Shown in pieces: positions 1 through 10,974 of a stretch of 64,000 nt of DNA. The DNA is from Chondrilla cf. caribensis. Taxonomy: Eukaryota > Porifera > Demospongiae > Chondrillida > Chondrillidae. Where the stretch lies: the NCBI GenBank assembly GCA_964020155.1, contig OZ026558.1, positions 1,850,663-1,914,662 on the forward strand. The letters run 5' to 3'. Position 1 is the stretch's first letter. The number at the start of each line of letters is the position of its first letter. A model generated the notes under the pieces. That model saw only the letters and a program-made list of their open reading frames with translations, was not told the DNA's origin and ran no database searches. Both the position numbers and the translations under genes were made by a program.

Positions 1-1767
1 AGTACGAGAACAAGTGTATTTGTAATAACAGCAAATGGCTCAGCAAACAAGGCAACACCAATAATTGTTCCGTGTATGGTGATGTAAAGTACTGTCATTG
101 CGTTGATCACAATACCTACGCAGAATACAAATGGCTTTGTACGCTGCAGCTTACAGCAACAGAAGAGTACAGCAGGTGGAATCAAGAACATGTATGGCAT
201 TGATGGTGGTTTAAATGTTCCAGCAAAGTATATGGCAATGGGTACTGCAAGTAGAGCAGGGAGGCTGACTATGCCAATGCCAGTGACAAAGTAACCAATG
301 TCACTTCCATTTTGAGGTGATACACTGTTCATTATTGATAATGCACAGTACATCATGAATGGCAACAAGAAGATGTTGCAACTTGTGATACCACTTATCA
401 GTCCATAATGCTTGTAGGTGTAGAAATGAGTTTGCTGTATATGAGTCTCCAAATGGCTCTTCAGCATTAGGATAATTCCAATTGAGACCAGTATAAGCTC
501 CATTGCTCCCCCAATGTACCAAATCATTCGAGTCACATTAAAACGCTTGTTGAAATCAGTGAAATCTTTTGGAATTTGAAGAAATTCCTGACTGTAATTG
601 CAGGTTTCTTGAACAAATCCTGAGTGCTGGTTAGTTTTTGTAGCATCTTCAAGTGCATAATCCTGAAGCTAGATGAGGAATGCATAATGATTATTCACTA
701 ATATTATAATATCAGTAATAATAGTAATAGTAATAGTAATAGTAAAAGTGCATTTAATTTCAAATATATGTGCAGTGTAAAATGATTATAATCCCTCTAC
801 CATGCATACAGAATTATAATATATAATTTAGGTAAACTCCATTCCCAGACCAATTTTCTACACCGAGAATCGTCCTGGTTGCCTTTTCTTTAGGGATTCA
901 CAGTCTTGTATCTATGGAGTCATGCTTGCATTCAAACCAAATTCATTTTCACTTTTTGTAGAGTTCAGTGGGATGATTATTTCACTATTTCATAGCATTG
1001 AGCACGTATACAACCCCAATATCAGCAGGATGTAGCAGTGCAAATCCATGGATTCTGAATTCGAATATACATCAAACTGTACTGTGAAATCAGGATGGTT
1101 TGACATGCTTTAACTTTTCAGGGAGATGTTATCCCTATATCAGTTTCCATATTTAAAGCTAGTTTAATTAAACGCACAGAACGCAAGGTATTATGCAGTC
1201 AATTTTTCTGAGATCTAAGGCATGTTTCAACACCGTCAAGGAGGTATTGTATTAATGAATTGGACAATGTGTACTTATGATCATACTTACCAAAGAGGTC
1301 ATTTGCAATAGGAATTTTGTTGTCACATTGGAACAAGGATAGGGAACAAAGATTGTTATTTCAGGAGGTATCCATTCTTCAAAATAGTTCAATGTGTAAA
1401 GTGAGAGTTTGTTGAGAAACTCTGGTCTACCATATATGAACACTATTGAAGACATCCATATCAGCTCATGTTTTGGACAGGATGGTGTACTGAGCAACGT
1501 GACTTCTGATCCATTTGCATCAATTGATTTATAATCCACTATCACTGAATATGGCAAATGCCCATATGGTGGGTAGAAGGCCTGGGACAATTTCTGCCTG
1601 TTTTCTGTGTTGTTCATGAAGGTCATCTCTTCAAACTTCCTGTAATCTTCAACACAGTTGACAGAGCTCTCAGTGGTGCTGAATCCATTGGATGCCGTAC
1701 AAGCACAATATAGTACTGACAATATACCAAAGGCAGTCAACAATGTAAACCTCACTAGAATCGCCAT
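1..1767 (-). CDS. Type A polytopic membrane protein (gene A1, C-terminus beyond window)
   Basis: Two-exon gene read right to left. Exon 1 is 1291-1767, starting at the ATG of MAILVRF and ending at a GTAAGT donor (1285-1290). Exon 2 starts at 668 after a CATCTAG acceptor and runs off the left edge. The first 159 residues are a signal peptide and an ectodomain with sequons in NNT, NGS and NVT contexts; exon 2 supplies the linker and the first hydrophobic segments. An in-frame Met 15 codons upstream (1812) is possible, but the nearer Met gives a cleaner signal peptide. It is almost identical to the gene at 55629-57801 (about five differences in the first 660 bases). No disabling change is visible in the part present. 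Family and function are not recognised. Confidence 0.8.
669..1290 (-). other. Intron of A1, 622 bp
   Basis: GTAAGT donor and TAG acceptor. It includes a (TAATAG)n-like microsatellite at about 712-746 and AT-rich sequence. An in-frame TAG sits at the acceptor, so exon 2 cannot be read through from the intron. Confidence 0.7.
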
Positions 1768-1879
1768 AACTGTTGGAACTGTGGTCGTACTGTGCGTAAC
1801 TGCATTTATCAAGTCACAACCAGTACTTACTCAATGTATATATGAAAATGAAAGCAATTTGCAACAACCAACAAGTTTG

Positions 1880-2110
1880 TTAATACTGCAAATGGTTTGG
1901 CTAATACTGAAAACAGTGTGAGTGACGGTGCAATCATAACATTCTAGAAAGCTACCATGTTGATCAGCAGTGCCGTCTCAAGTAGAAGTGACTTCACACG
2001 TTTTGTATTGCAATAACAGAACAGTACAGTGACTGGTATCATGAGAATGTGCGGAATAGCTGGTGACTGTTCAGTCTTGTATACAAAGTATTCCATTTTT
2101 ATCACCTGAT
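1880..2110 (-). pseudogene. Truncated type C exon 2 relic upstream of A1
   Basis: Minus-strand sequence matches the middle of type C exon 2 (compare 24905-25100), including the region around the CCC motif and the following loop, but it is broken by stops and cut at both ends. It lies immediately 5' of the A1 start, so it probably overlaps the A1 promoter or 5' UTR. Equivalent relics lie upstream of every other intact type A gene in the window. Confidence 0.65.
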
Positions 2111-2148
2111 GAGGTCAAACATCAAAGGCACTGCCTGGGCAGTATATT

Positions 2149-2620
2149 TCATACTTTCCTGGCATGTAGAAATTCAAGCGTCACATTTGGGCATGGGTGA
2201 GGTACATTCAATGGAGTATATGGCGTCTCACAACCTTTGAAGTATTTAAGAACGTACATTATTAATCTATTCAAGTACATTGGATTACAAAGGAGAAAAA
2301 CTGGGTATGAGAGCCAGATCCAATCTTTATTCATGTGACCATCTCTGTGAGTCAGTATGATCGCTTTTGTTCCATTTGATAGCACACTTTGATAGGAAAC
2401 ATCCACTGAAAATGGTAGGTGGCCATTTGGAGGGTAGAAGATCTTGTACAATTTGTATCTGTTCCCTGTGTTGTTCATGAAGGTCTTCTGTTCAAATTCC
2501 AAGAAATCGGAAACACATTTGGTCCCAGTTGTATGAGAGTGAGCTCCACACAAGACCAAGGTCCCAAAAAACCACATGTACTGTACACTACAGAGTACAT
2601 AGGTGTTCCCTCCAGATTCC
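2149..2620 (-). pseudogene. Type C exon 1 pseudogene
   Basis: An open stretch of 142 codons (2149-2577) matches the type C ectodomain, with its KCVSDF start, NNT and NGT sequons and the PHPCPNV motif near the end. The proper signal-peptide start (ATG near 2610, MYSVVY) is out of frame with it, so a small indel has broken the leader. The usual GTAAGC donor after the ectodomain has been replaced by unrelated sequence ending in a stop. Only a scrambled exon 2 remnant follows at 1880-2110. A second copy with one extra codon lies at 58183-58654. Confidence 0.75.
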
Positions 2621-4025
2621 CTTACAAATAATGGAAGTTATCCAGTTGTAAATGTTGGTTTACGTACACTACAAATCCAGTTACACATCACAATTGTTGC
2701 TTTAAATACTCATGGACATACCTAATATGGCAGTCAAAAATTGTTTTCATACTGAAAGTGATACTCATTGTGTTATAGCATAATGTGATCACATAATGAT
2801 AACATGGTACCCCTTGTTCCATTCAGTTTTATTAAGGGATCAATAATGCTGAGGTAAGGTGTCACTAGTTCACAGGTTAGGAGGGGAATTTCAGAATGTG
2901 AATGTACAAATTGCAGTGCAGAGATATCTTTGCAGCATTGAAAGTACATGTTATTTGAAGGTGATGTATGGTGTAAGTGATTAGTCAAACCTTATGTACA
3001 ACAGACGGGCTTACAAGACACTTAACTACACAGCTGACAAAAACTAATAACAGCGTTTGTAACGAGTGAAAATTTTCAGGCTTATCTGATTATAGCTTCT
3101 TAAATACCCTGTCTGTGACCTGATGGAATATCTTAACAGACAAAACTGAATTAATTCAGACCATTTCAGTAGCTGATTGCAAAATTAGACAACACTGAAA
3201 CATATAATTGCAACATTCTGTGGTGTGGTGTGGTGTACTGGGACCCTTAATAATAACCCCATGGCTTATGGATACCCTAAACTGATGAAACCATGTCAAT
3301 ACCTAAACTATCCTATAAACACAAAATTTCTATTAACGTTAATTAAGGAAACTACCTACGAGGTTCTACGTATGTTAGCTCAATTGGTTAGGTTTATTGG
3401 GTGATCTAAATTTGAAGTCGAAAACTTGTAATTGCTCTTAGTGACCGAGCTAGCACCAGTCATGTCATGAAACAGGTAATGGCCATTTAATCATTGTGTA
3501 ATGCAGAAATGACAGGCAAAGAGCAGAAACGATAAAAAGTTGATTTGCCAATAATTTTAGAATGATGATCCTAACAACATTCACTATACTAATGTATTAT
3601 TTTCCTATTATACTACTGATGTGCCTACTGTGACATGAATGTAATGATCAAAAAATGATATAAAACTGTGTCTAGGCCGAGGGAGGCCACGTGCCCCCTG
3701 GATCTGCCTGATCATTTTGTAATGAAAATGTATCATCATAATATTATAGGTTCTCAATGCAAATGGACTTGTAGATAAATCATAAAAACTATTTTTGCAC
3801 TCTCCAAATGAATTACAAGTGAAATATACAAGTATGAATAATCATTATTAAAATTGATACATGATGATATTTTACGGCTGTTCATTAAACTATAATATAA
3901 TACAAAATCACTCAATGTATGATAACTTGATGTGCATTCACGAATGATAATTAATGTTACTATGTAATGTAACTAAGTCCCATGTAAGTTTGTACATAAT
4001 TTCATTTGCATAATTATTATGCCGA
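2621..4025. other. Intergenic stretch with co-duplicated conserved blocks
   Basis: No gene is seen. It holds the conserved type C 5' flank (2620-2960), which recurs near 28460, 44430 and 58800, and a tRNA-like A-box sequence near 3373. It also holds the GC-rich motif (3673-3712) and the ATCACTCAATGTAT block (about 3906) found 3' of every type A gene. Confidence 0.5.
3673..3712 (+). repeat. GC-rich conserved motif 3' of type A genes
   Basis: A GGCCGAGGGAGGCC...CCCCTGGATCTGCC block lying 314 bp beyond the type A stop at 4026. Versions recur 230-360 bp beyond every type A stop in the window (near 14771, 29488, 34150, 45525, 47095, 50640, 55395 and 59706), always in the same orientation. Several versions contain the inverted repeat GGTCACTTGACC. 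It is unusually GC-rich for this DNA. Role unknown. Confidence 0.6.
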
Positions 4026-6497
4026 TCATGGATTAAGAATTTCTTCATCCTCAATTAACTCAGTTGTGTTTGCCTTGTCGGACTGATCTCTGCTATCACT
4101 ACTCTTCTTGTGTACCTGGTTACCACCCGAATTATCCAAAAGCCTCGAGATTAACATCTTCAGAAAAAACGTAACTGCTCCAAGAATGACTGGAATAAAA
4201 ACAGAGCTAAGTAATGCCCTGGTATTGTCTTGCTTTGTGTCTGAATTGATGGCATATCCACTGGAACCAAATACAGCACAATAACAACCAACCATAGCAA
4301 GTAGTGGGATGAGTACCACAGCATACAGTATGGTGGTTCCTCTTCCCTGTGGTCTCTGTCGCTTTGGAGTGAAGAGGTAGGCAGAAATTGTGAACACTAA
4401 AGAGAAAATGTTGACAAGGCAGAAAAGTATGAGAACAAGTGCATTTGTTATTACAGCATATGGCTCAGCAAACAAGGTGAAACCAATGACGGTTCCATGC
4501 AAGGCAATGTAAAGCACTGCCATCATGTTGATCACAATTCCCATACAAAATACCAATGGCTTTGCATGCCGCAGCTTACAGCAACAGAAGAGTACAGCAG
4601 TTGGAATCAAGAAAATGTATGGCATTGATGGTGGTTTAACTGTTCTAGCAAAGTATATGGCAATGAGGACTGCAAGTAGAGCAGGGAGGCTGGCTATGCC
4701 AATACCAGTGACGAAGTAACCAATATCACCTCCATTATGAGGTGATACCCTGTTCATTAGTGATAATATGCTGTACATCATGAATGGCAACATGAATATG
4801 TTGCAACTTGTGATACCACTTATCAGTCCATAATGCTTGTAGGTGTAGAAATGAGTTTGCTGTACATGAGTCTCCAAATGGCACTTCAGCACTAGGATAA
4901 TTCCCATTGAGACCAATATAAGTTCCATTACCATCCCAATGTACACAATCATTCAAGTCATATTAAAACGTTTGTTGAAATCAACAAAATCTTTTGGAAC
5001 TTGGAGAAATTCCTGACTGTAATTGCAGCTACTTTGAACAAAACCTGAGTATCGGTTAGTTTTTGTAGCATCTTCGAGTGCATAGTCCTGAATCTAGGTG
5101 AAGAATTCGAATACTTAGTACATATATACATTTCATTTAAATTAAAATATCAATATTAAAGTAGCAGCATATTCATTTATGTGTATTTAATGACGCTTAT
5201 GAAAAGTGTTACACAATTATAGTCCCTCTATTGTGTATAATATTATAGAGTAGTACACTCCCAGACTAGTTATGCACACTGAGATTCGCCCTAGTTGCTT
5301 TTTCCTTAGTGGATGTGCAGTCTTGTATTTATGGGGTCATGCTTGCATTCAAACCCAAATCATTTTCACTTTTTTGTGGAGTTCAGTGGGATGATTATTT
5401 CACCATTTCATAGCATTGAACAAGTATACAATCCCAATATCAGCAGGATGTATAGCAGTGCTAATCCATGGAATATGTACATTAAAATGTACTTCTGCGA
5501 ACAAGGTGGGTTCGGTTATGATGTTCTTTAACTTTTCAGGAACATGCTATCCATATATTCGTTTGCAGTTTTAATACTTGTTAATCATGAGCACAGACTG
5601 TATGGTTTTATACAGACAAGTTTTGAGGTCTACAAGATGCTTGAACACAGTTAAAGTGGGATTATATACTTAATTGGACTTAATTTTATTGTGTACATAA
5701 TATCATTATTATCATACTTACCAAAGAGGTCATTTGCAATAGGAATTTTGTTCTTACGTTGAAACAGGGATAGGGAACAAAAATTGTTATTTTAGGAGGG
5801 TTCCATTCTTCGAAATAGTTCAATGTGTAAAGTGAAAGTCTATCCATATATTCGTTTGCAGTTTTAATACTTGTTAATCATGAGCACAGACTGTATGGTT
5901 TTATACAGACAAGTTTTGAGGTCTACAAGATGCTTGAACGCAGTTAAAGTGGGATTATATACTTAATTGGACTTAATTTTATTGTGTACATATTATCATT
6001 ATTATCATACTTACCAAAGAGGTCATTTGCAATAGGAATTTTGTTCTTACGTTGAAACAAGGATAGGGAACAAAAATTGTTATTTTAGGAGGGTTCCATT
6101 CTTCGAAATAGTTCAATGTGTAAAGTGAAAGTCTATTGAGAAACTCTGGTCTACTGTATATGAACACAATTGAAGACATCCATATCAGCTCAGGTCTTGG
6201 ACAGGATGGTGTACTGAGCAATGCGACTTCTGATCCATTTGCATCAATTGATTTATAATCCACTATCACTGAATATGGCTAATGCCCATATGGTGGGTAG
6301 AAGGCCTGGGACAATTTCTGCCTGTTTTCTGTGTTGTTCATGAAGGTCATCTCTTCAAACTTCCTGTAATCTTCAATACAGTTGATTATGAAGGAGCTCT
6401 CAGTGATGCTGAATCCATTGGATGCTGTACAAGCACAATATAGTACTGACGATATACCAAAGGCAGTCAATAACGTGAACCTCACTAAAATTGCCAT
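4026..6497 (-). pseudogene. Type A pseudogene (two nonsense codons, duplicated exon 1 end)
   Basis: Exon 1 is 6015-6497 and exon 2 is 4026-5093. Exon 1 has a TAG (6279-6281) replacing the Leu codon in the GHLPYS motif. Exon 2 has a TGA (4953-4955) replacing the Arg codon just before the first membrane segment. The rest of both exons remains well preserved, including the LFCCC motif and the ELIEDEEILNP tail, so inactivation is recent. The intron contains an extra copy of the exon 1 end with its donor, from a 293-bp tandem duplication. The same two stops occur in the copy at 60060-62830. That copy has six bases more in exon 2, giving LILVLF where this one has LILF. Confidence 0.88.
5547..6132. 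repeat. Tandem duplication, two units of 293 bp
   Basis: Units 5547-5839 and 5840-6132 are near-identical. Each carries intron sequence, a GTAAGT donor and about 100 bp of the exon 1 3' end, and the boundary falls at CTAT in both. The homologous locus at 61587-62465 has three units, so the copy number changed between the two 56-kb-spaced copies. Confidence 0.93.
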
Positions 6498-6654
6498 AAC
6501 TGGTGGAATTGTGGTCGTACTGTGTGTGGCTGTATGTATTAAGAGACAACAGGTACTTACTCAGTGTATATATGAAGCTGAAAGCAACTCATTGTATGTG
6601 AGTTTATTCAAGAATGGAACATCTTACCATAAGAGGGGAACTATTGACAATGCC

Positions 6655-7235
6655 ACCTCAACATTTCTGTTTCTATCTTTAACGTGATTGTTGTTTTGCT
6701 CGTGTTTATGATAGGTGTACAGTACATAATATTACATCAGAGGGCAAGCCAAAGGTCATTTAGGACAAATGCAACTTGAACAGAACAAAAAGTGTACACA
6801 ACATCAGACTTGAATTATGTGGTTAAGTAAGGACAATGAATACGGATTGGTACACAATGGTATACAATAGTGTGACCAAATGCAGATAGCAACTTTCCAG
6901 TTAAGGGAGGTAAAAATGCATTGTACAGATTCATTAATGGTTATCTGAGGTGTGGATAAGTGCATGAGGTCTGACTGTATTTCGAACTCATTTATGCAAC
7001 TGTAAATACTAATCAAAAGTGTGATTCAGACCATGTCAGGCATAAAAAAAATTAAAATCATTTAAAATATTGACTGACTATGTACTAGACTCCAGCTATA
7101 TTATGTATTTGTGATGCATGATATCACCTCAGACTAATTCATAGCCAGTACATATACAAGCTTGTTGCACAGGTTGTTTTGTGGTTGAATACATATTGTG
7201 GTATATATAGTAGGATTACCAATTGATGGCAAAAT
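6655..7235. repeat. Recurrent non-coding module U
   Basis: Begins near TGCCACCTCAACATTTCTG and includes the ATTACATCAGAGGGCAAGC block and the GGACAATGAATACGGATTGG block. It recurs at about 32110-32380 (partial), 49670-50290, 53700-54310 and 62990-63570. No convincing ORF is seen. In two places it sits between type C exon 2 and exon 1 relics, so it may be old intron or intergenic sequence spread by block duplication. Confidence 0.6.
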
Positions 7236-8781
7236 GTTGATAAGACAGAAATTTGAAGAACAAGTACGAGAACAAATGCATTTGTTATTACAGCATATGG
7301 CTCAGCAAACAAGGTGAAACCAATGACGGGTCTATGCAAGGTGATGTAAAGTACTGCCATCATATTGATCACAATACCAATACAAAATACAAATGGCTTT
7401 GTACACTGCAGCTTATACAGCAACAGAAGAGTTGTTGGAATCAAGAAAGTGTATTGCATTGATAACTGTTCTAGCAAAGCATACAGCAATGGGTACTGCA
7501 AGTACAGCAGGGAGGCTGACTATGCCAATGCCAGTGACGAAGTAACCAATATCAACTCCATTCTGAGGTGATACCTTGTTCATTAGTGAAAATGCAGATC
7601 GAGTACATCATGAATGGCAACATGAAGAAGTTGCAACTTGTGATACCACTTATCAGTCCATAATGCTTGTAGGTGTAGAAACGAGTTTGTTGTACATGAG
7701 TCTCCAAATGGCACTTCAGCACTACAGCACTAGTATAATTCCAATTGAGACCAGTATAAGCTCCATTACTCCCCCAATGCACAAAGTCATTCGAGTTTTT
7801 TGAAATTACAGAATTCATCTGGAACTTGAAGGAATTCCTGACTGTAATAGCAGCTTTCTTCAACAAATCCTGAGTGCTGGTTAGTTTTTGTAGCATCTTC
7901 AAGTGTATATTACTGAAGCTGGATAAGGCAAAATAATGATTGTACATTTTCATTATCATTATAATAGTATAGTAGTGTGTACTTTAAATAAAATTAATGT
8001 GCATTTAAGATGTGCAATGTTGACCAATTATGGCTATATTCCTGGTTGCCTTCTCTTTAGAGGGTGCATTTAAATTTTGGCACCACAAAGGAAATTTTTG
8101 TTTCCTTTCTGTGGAATTCGGTTAAACGTATATTTCACCATTTAGTAGTTTTGAGCAATTATCCAAACCCAATATCAGCATTATGTATCAGTGCAATTGT
8201 ATGGAATACCTCAAGCCTTAATGCTGAAATCAGAATGGTTATGCTGTAATGTTCTTTAACTATGCAGGAATGTGTCATCCCTATATCTGTTTCCATAGTA
8301 GAATGTTTGGACTGTCTATGGGTTATACATAGACACTCTATTTTACATAGTTTAGATTGTCTATGGTTTATATATACCTGTCTGATTATGAGCACAGATC
8401 ACATAATTTTTATACAGACAATATATACAGAGATCTAAGGGTTGCTTCAATACAGTCAAAGTGGTATAGTATTGCTGAAAAGGACAATGTGTACATATAC
8501 TTACCGAGGGGTCATTTACAATAGAAATTGTTTTCCCACATTGAAACCAGGAAAAGGAACAAAAATTATTTCATTAGGAGGGTTCCATTCTTCAAAATAG
8601 TTCAATGTGTAAAGTGAAAGCTTGTTGAGAAACTCTGGTCTAATGTATATGGACATAATAGAAGAATACCATATCAGCTTAGCTATAATTGCACAGGATG
8701 GTGTACTGAACAATGCGACTTCTGATCCATTTGCATCAATTGATTTATAATCGATTATAAATCATTTGATGCAAATGGATC
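7236..8781 (-). pseudogene. Degraded type A pseudogene
   Basis: The exon 2 relic is about 7236-7918 and the exon 1 relic about 8505-8723, with a recognisable GTAAGT donor (8499-8504). Exon 2 has lost its 3' part, replaced by module U, and carries several indels and frame breaks. Exon 1 has lost its 5' part and ends in a fold-back palindrome (8724-8781). LNKLSLYTLNYFEEW and the NAFVLVLVL segment are still readable. The exon 2 end of this relic recurs at 63569-64000, cut by the window edge. Confidence 0.8.
8724..8781. repeat. Near-perfect 58-bp palindrome built from exon 1 sequence
   Basis: Two 29-bp arms with no loop and a single mismatch. The left arm is type A exon 1 coding sequence (the VDYKSIDANG region, minus strand) and the right arm is the same sequence inverted. 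This is a snap-back inverted duplication at the broken end of the pseudogene. Confidence 0.9.
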
Positions 8782-9268
8782 AAAAGTCCATTGGATGTTA
8801 TACAAAAGCATATAGTATATATATAAACATAATAATCATAAAGCATGACCCAGTATACACTTTTAGGACAATTGCAAAATTTAATAGATTAAACACATCA
8901 TAATAAAAAACTTTATGGTCCAAATGAGTACAATGGAACAGCTGTGTCTTCGACATCAATGTCTAACTGCAGCTTATCAATATCAACGAGTAATTTCATT
9001 GTTAATTGACAGTTTATGTTAAAGACAAATAAACACATTATATCAAATACACATTATTATTGACCAAGAAATGCTAAGTTAAAGGAAAAGAAAACACACA
9101 CACACACACAACAACACATTTCCTGTACACCATCAAATTCTCTATGAAGAGCTTTTATACGGTTTAAACTAGTCTCCTACATCACTTTATCTCTCCATAC
9201 AAGGGCATGCCTCCCAATCTCTCCCACCGCACAGAGGTGAAGCTACAGGGAAGCATTCACAAGGTTAT
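8782..9268. other. Spacer with CA microsatellite
   Basis: AT-rich sequence without a recognisable gene. A short (AC)n run is at about 9093-9112. If the orphan exon at 9269-9466 is real, this would be its 3' UTR on the minus strand. Confidence 0.4.
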
Positions 9269-9466
9269 TCATAGTGACAAACACCCCAAGTGGCTCTTAA
9301 TCATCTGAGAACAGAATCTATTGAATTTAATTGTGTTCAATCTTTTCATCAGGGCTCTGCACGCATGGATCTCATCATTAGCAGTAGTCAATAGATAGAA
9401 GTTGGGCAGATGAGGGGTCTTTCCCAGCAGCTTTACTTGGCTAGACTTAACATTCCAACCTTTATA
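9269..9466 (-). CDS. Candidate terminal exon of an unrecognised protein
   Basis: On the minus strand a pyrimidine-rich tract ending TTTATACAG precedes an open stretch of 65 codons that ends in TGA. The peptide starts YKGWNVKSSQVKLLG and ends SHLGCLSL. It is soluble-looking, unlike the surrounding membrane-protein family, and occurs once in the window. Its splice acceptor is better than expected by chance, but no upstream exon can be assigned in the 500 bp before it. It could be the last exon of a gene, a decayed exon or a chance ORF. Confidence 0.3.
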   Translation of the reverse strand, partial: YKGWNVKSSQVKLLGKTPHLPNFYLLTTANDEIHACRALMKRLNTIKFNRFCSQMIKSHLGCLSL

Positions 9467-10003
9467 CTGTATAAACAAGAAAACAAGAGAGTTGGTGTGG
9501 GTAAGTCTTTTAACACATTGCATTAATTATGCACATACATCATATTATAGATATCGTACAAACTAGAGGTGATACGTACAGGTATCATAATCATGGTATA
9601 TATGAGCACAACAAAACAGTGTACTACAGACACAAGTAGCACAGTGACTACAATCTACATGTCCGAACTATAAGTATAAACAAAGCTACAAAGGATAATG
9701 AGGAGTTTTATGACTAACAATTGCTTAATCATGAGAGTCTTAAATTTCCCCATTCAATTATAGACCTGATGTTCGTATGTCTGATGTATGCAGAAAAATT
9801 TTGTGGGAGAAAATTTCGTGATTCTGTACTCAAACAAGCATTCGCAGCATTAATTTGCGATCTGCTTGTTGATATTTTGCATATGTGTTCTGATATATTC
9901 ACTTCTAATGATTTCGTGAATGAACCTTGTATGGCAAATTGTGTTAAATCGTGAATAATGCTAAATTTCAATCTCAAAATATTTACTGTTATACGTTATT
10001 TAG
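9467..10003. other. Spacer, no assignable gene
   Basis: Both strands carry an open stretch of about 80 codons at 9721-9977, with no recognisable motif and no clear splice sites. Nothing else is supported. Confidence 0.35.
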
Positions 10004-10198
10004 TGGTTAAGACATGGGCATGAGGGCATTATGACATGTAAAATACCGAGGGCGAGTGTATTTTATATGTCATAATGCCCGAGTGTCCATGTCTTAACCA
10101 TGATAGCATCCGTTGCTAACGCTTTATACTGTTGCTAGCGCTTTATACATTATAAAATTGCTGTATAATAGTACTGTTTCTATGGTAACGGATGCTAT
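10004..10198. mobile_element. MITE-like palindromic element
   Basis: Two nested dyads. The first, 10004-10100, pairs TGGTTAAGACATGG with CCATGTCTTAACCA and continues inward through GGGCATTATGACAT and ATGTCATAATGCCC around a small GC-rich centre. The second pairs TAGCATCCGTT (about 10104) with AACGGATGCTA (about 10188). Short direct repeats of GTTGCTA.CGCTTTATAC lie between them. No coding capacity. The structure suits a non-autonomous DNA transposon, but it was found once only, so the class is unassigned. Confidence 0.6.
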
Positions 10199-10974
10199 AA
10201 TATTATATTCTATAGTTCTATGTGTTGTGCATGCATAATATGAATGTAATGTTATGGTGTATCAATGATTGTGGATGCCTTTATAGGTACAAGTGAAGGT
10301 GTGGGGTTTGTGCCTATAGGTGCAGAGGTCCTCATGGTATTTTATGCACAATGTGGAGGTCAGTGTGACTGTATGGGGTGTGTGGGTGTACAGGTTAGTG
10401 TGGATGATGTGGGTGTGTGGGTGTCTGATGGGTGTGGATATATGTAAGCGCATGGTGGTGTTGCTAACTAAATCCAATGTCAATATATATAACTGCAGAT
10501 TGAGAGTTTTCTGTTATATATGTACCAAATACTATTGAGCTACAGTAACTGTATGTAATTGAATTATAACTTTGTATACTCCTGAGTGTATATAAATACC
10601 ATTTTGCACATTACTTATACTAGGTGATATTCACTAATTGCTTATGACCCCAAAATATTGGATTATAACTAATAATTAAAGTAGCAGTCCTAGCTATATA
10701 TTATGATATGTCATGGTAATAGTCTACCAATAATATTCTGCTGTTATTGTAGATGTTACTTCCACTTTTCATTTTACATTTAGTATTCCTAGCTGTGCAC
10801 TCTATATAGCTGTATTGTGCACATCATTATGAAATCACTACACTATATTAAACTGCATTACGTATTGTGATAAGAAAGTATGTGCGTTGACAATGTGTGT
10901 ATGTAAGGTAATTTGCAAGTTAATTACGAATTTATATTACTACTTTACTGTTCACAATACGTATTGCTGCAATG
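10199..10974. other. Spacer with GT-rich tract; left part of the B block
   Basis: 10290-10440 is strongly G/T-biased on the plus strand (repeated GTGTGGGTGT), giving a spurious 60-codon ORF. From about 10490 the sequence matches 17290 onward and marks the start of the duplicated type B block. No poly(A) hexamer was identified for B1. Confidence 0.45.

Larger units (their letters stand above)
1..7990. repeat. Left copy of the 56-kb-spaced direct repeat
   Basis: Partner of 56035-64000. The true repeat may extend beyond both window edges. Confidence 0.97.

Noticed and set aside
3373..3420. tRNA-like A box (TAGCTCAATTGG) followed by a weak B box
   Set aside because: No acceptor stem or foldable cloverleaf. 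Seen only in co-duplicated blocks (near 29175, 45197 and 59412), so neither a tRNA nor a demonstrable SINE.
9721..9977. Open stretches of about 80 codons on both strands
   Set aside because: No motif, no splice sites, and both strands open at once suggests chance.
10265..10447. Plus-strand ORFs in the GT-rich tract
   Set aside because: Low-complexity sequence with repeated GTGTGGGTGT; no credible protein features.
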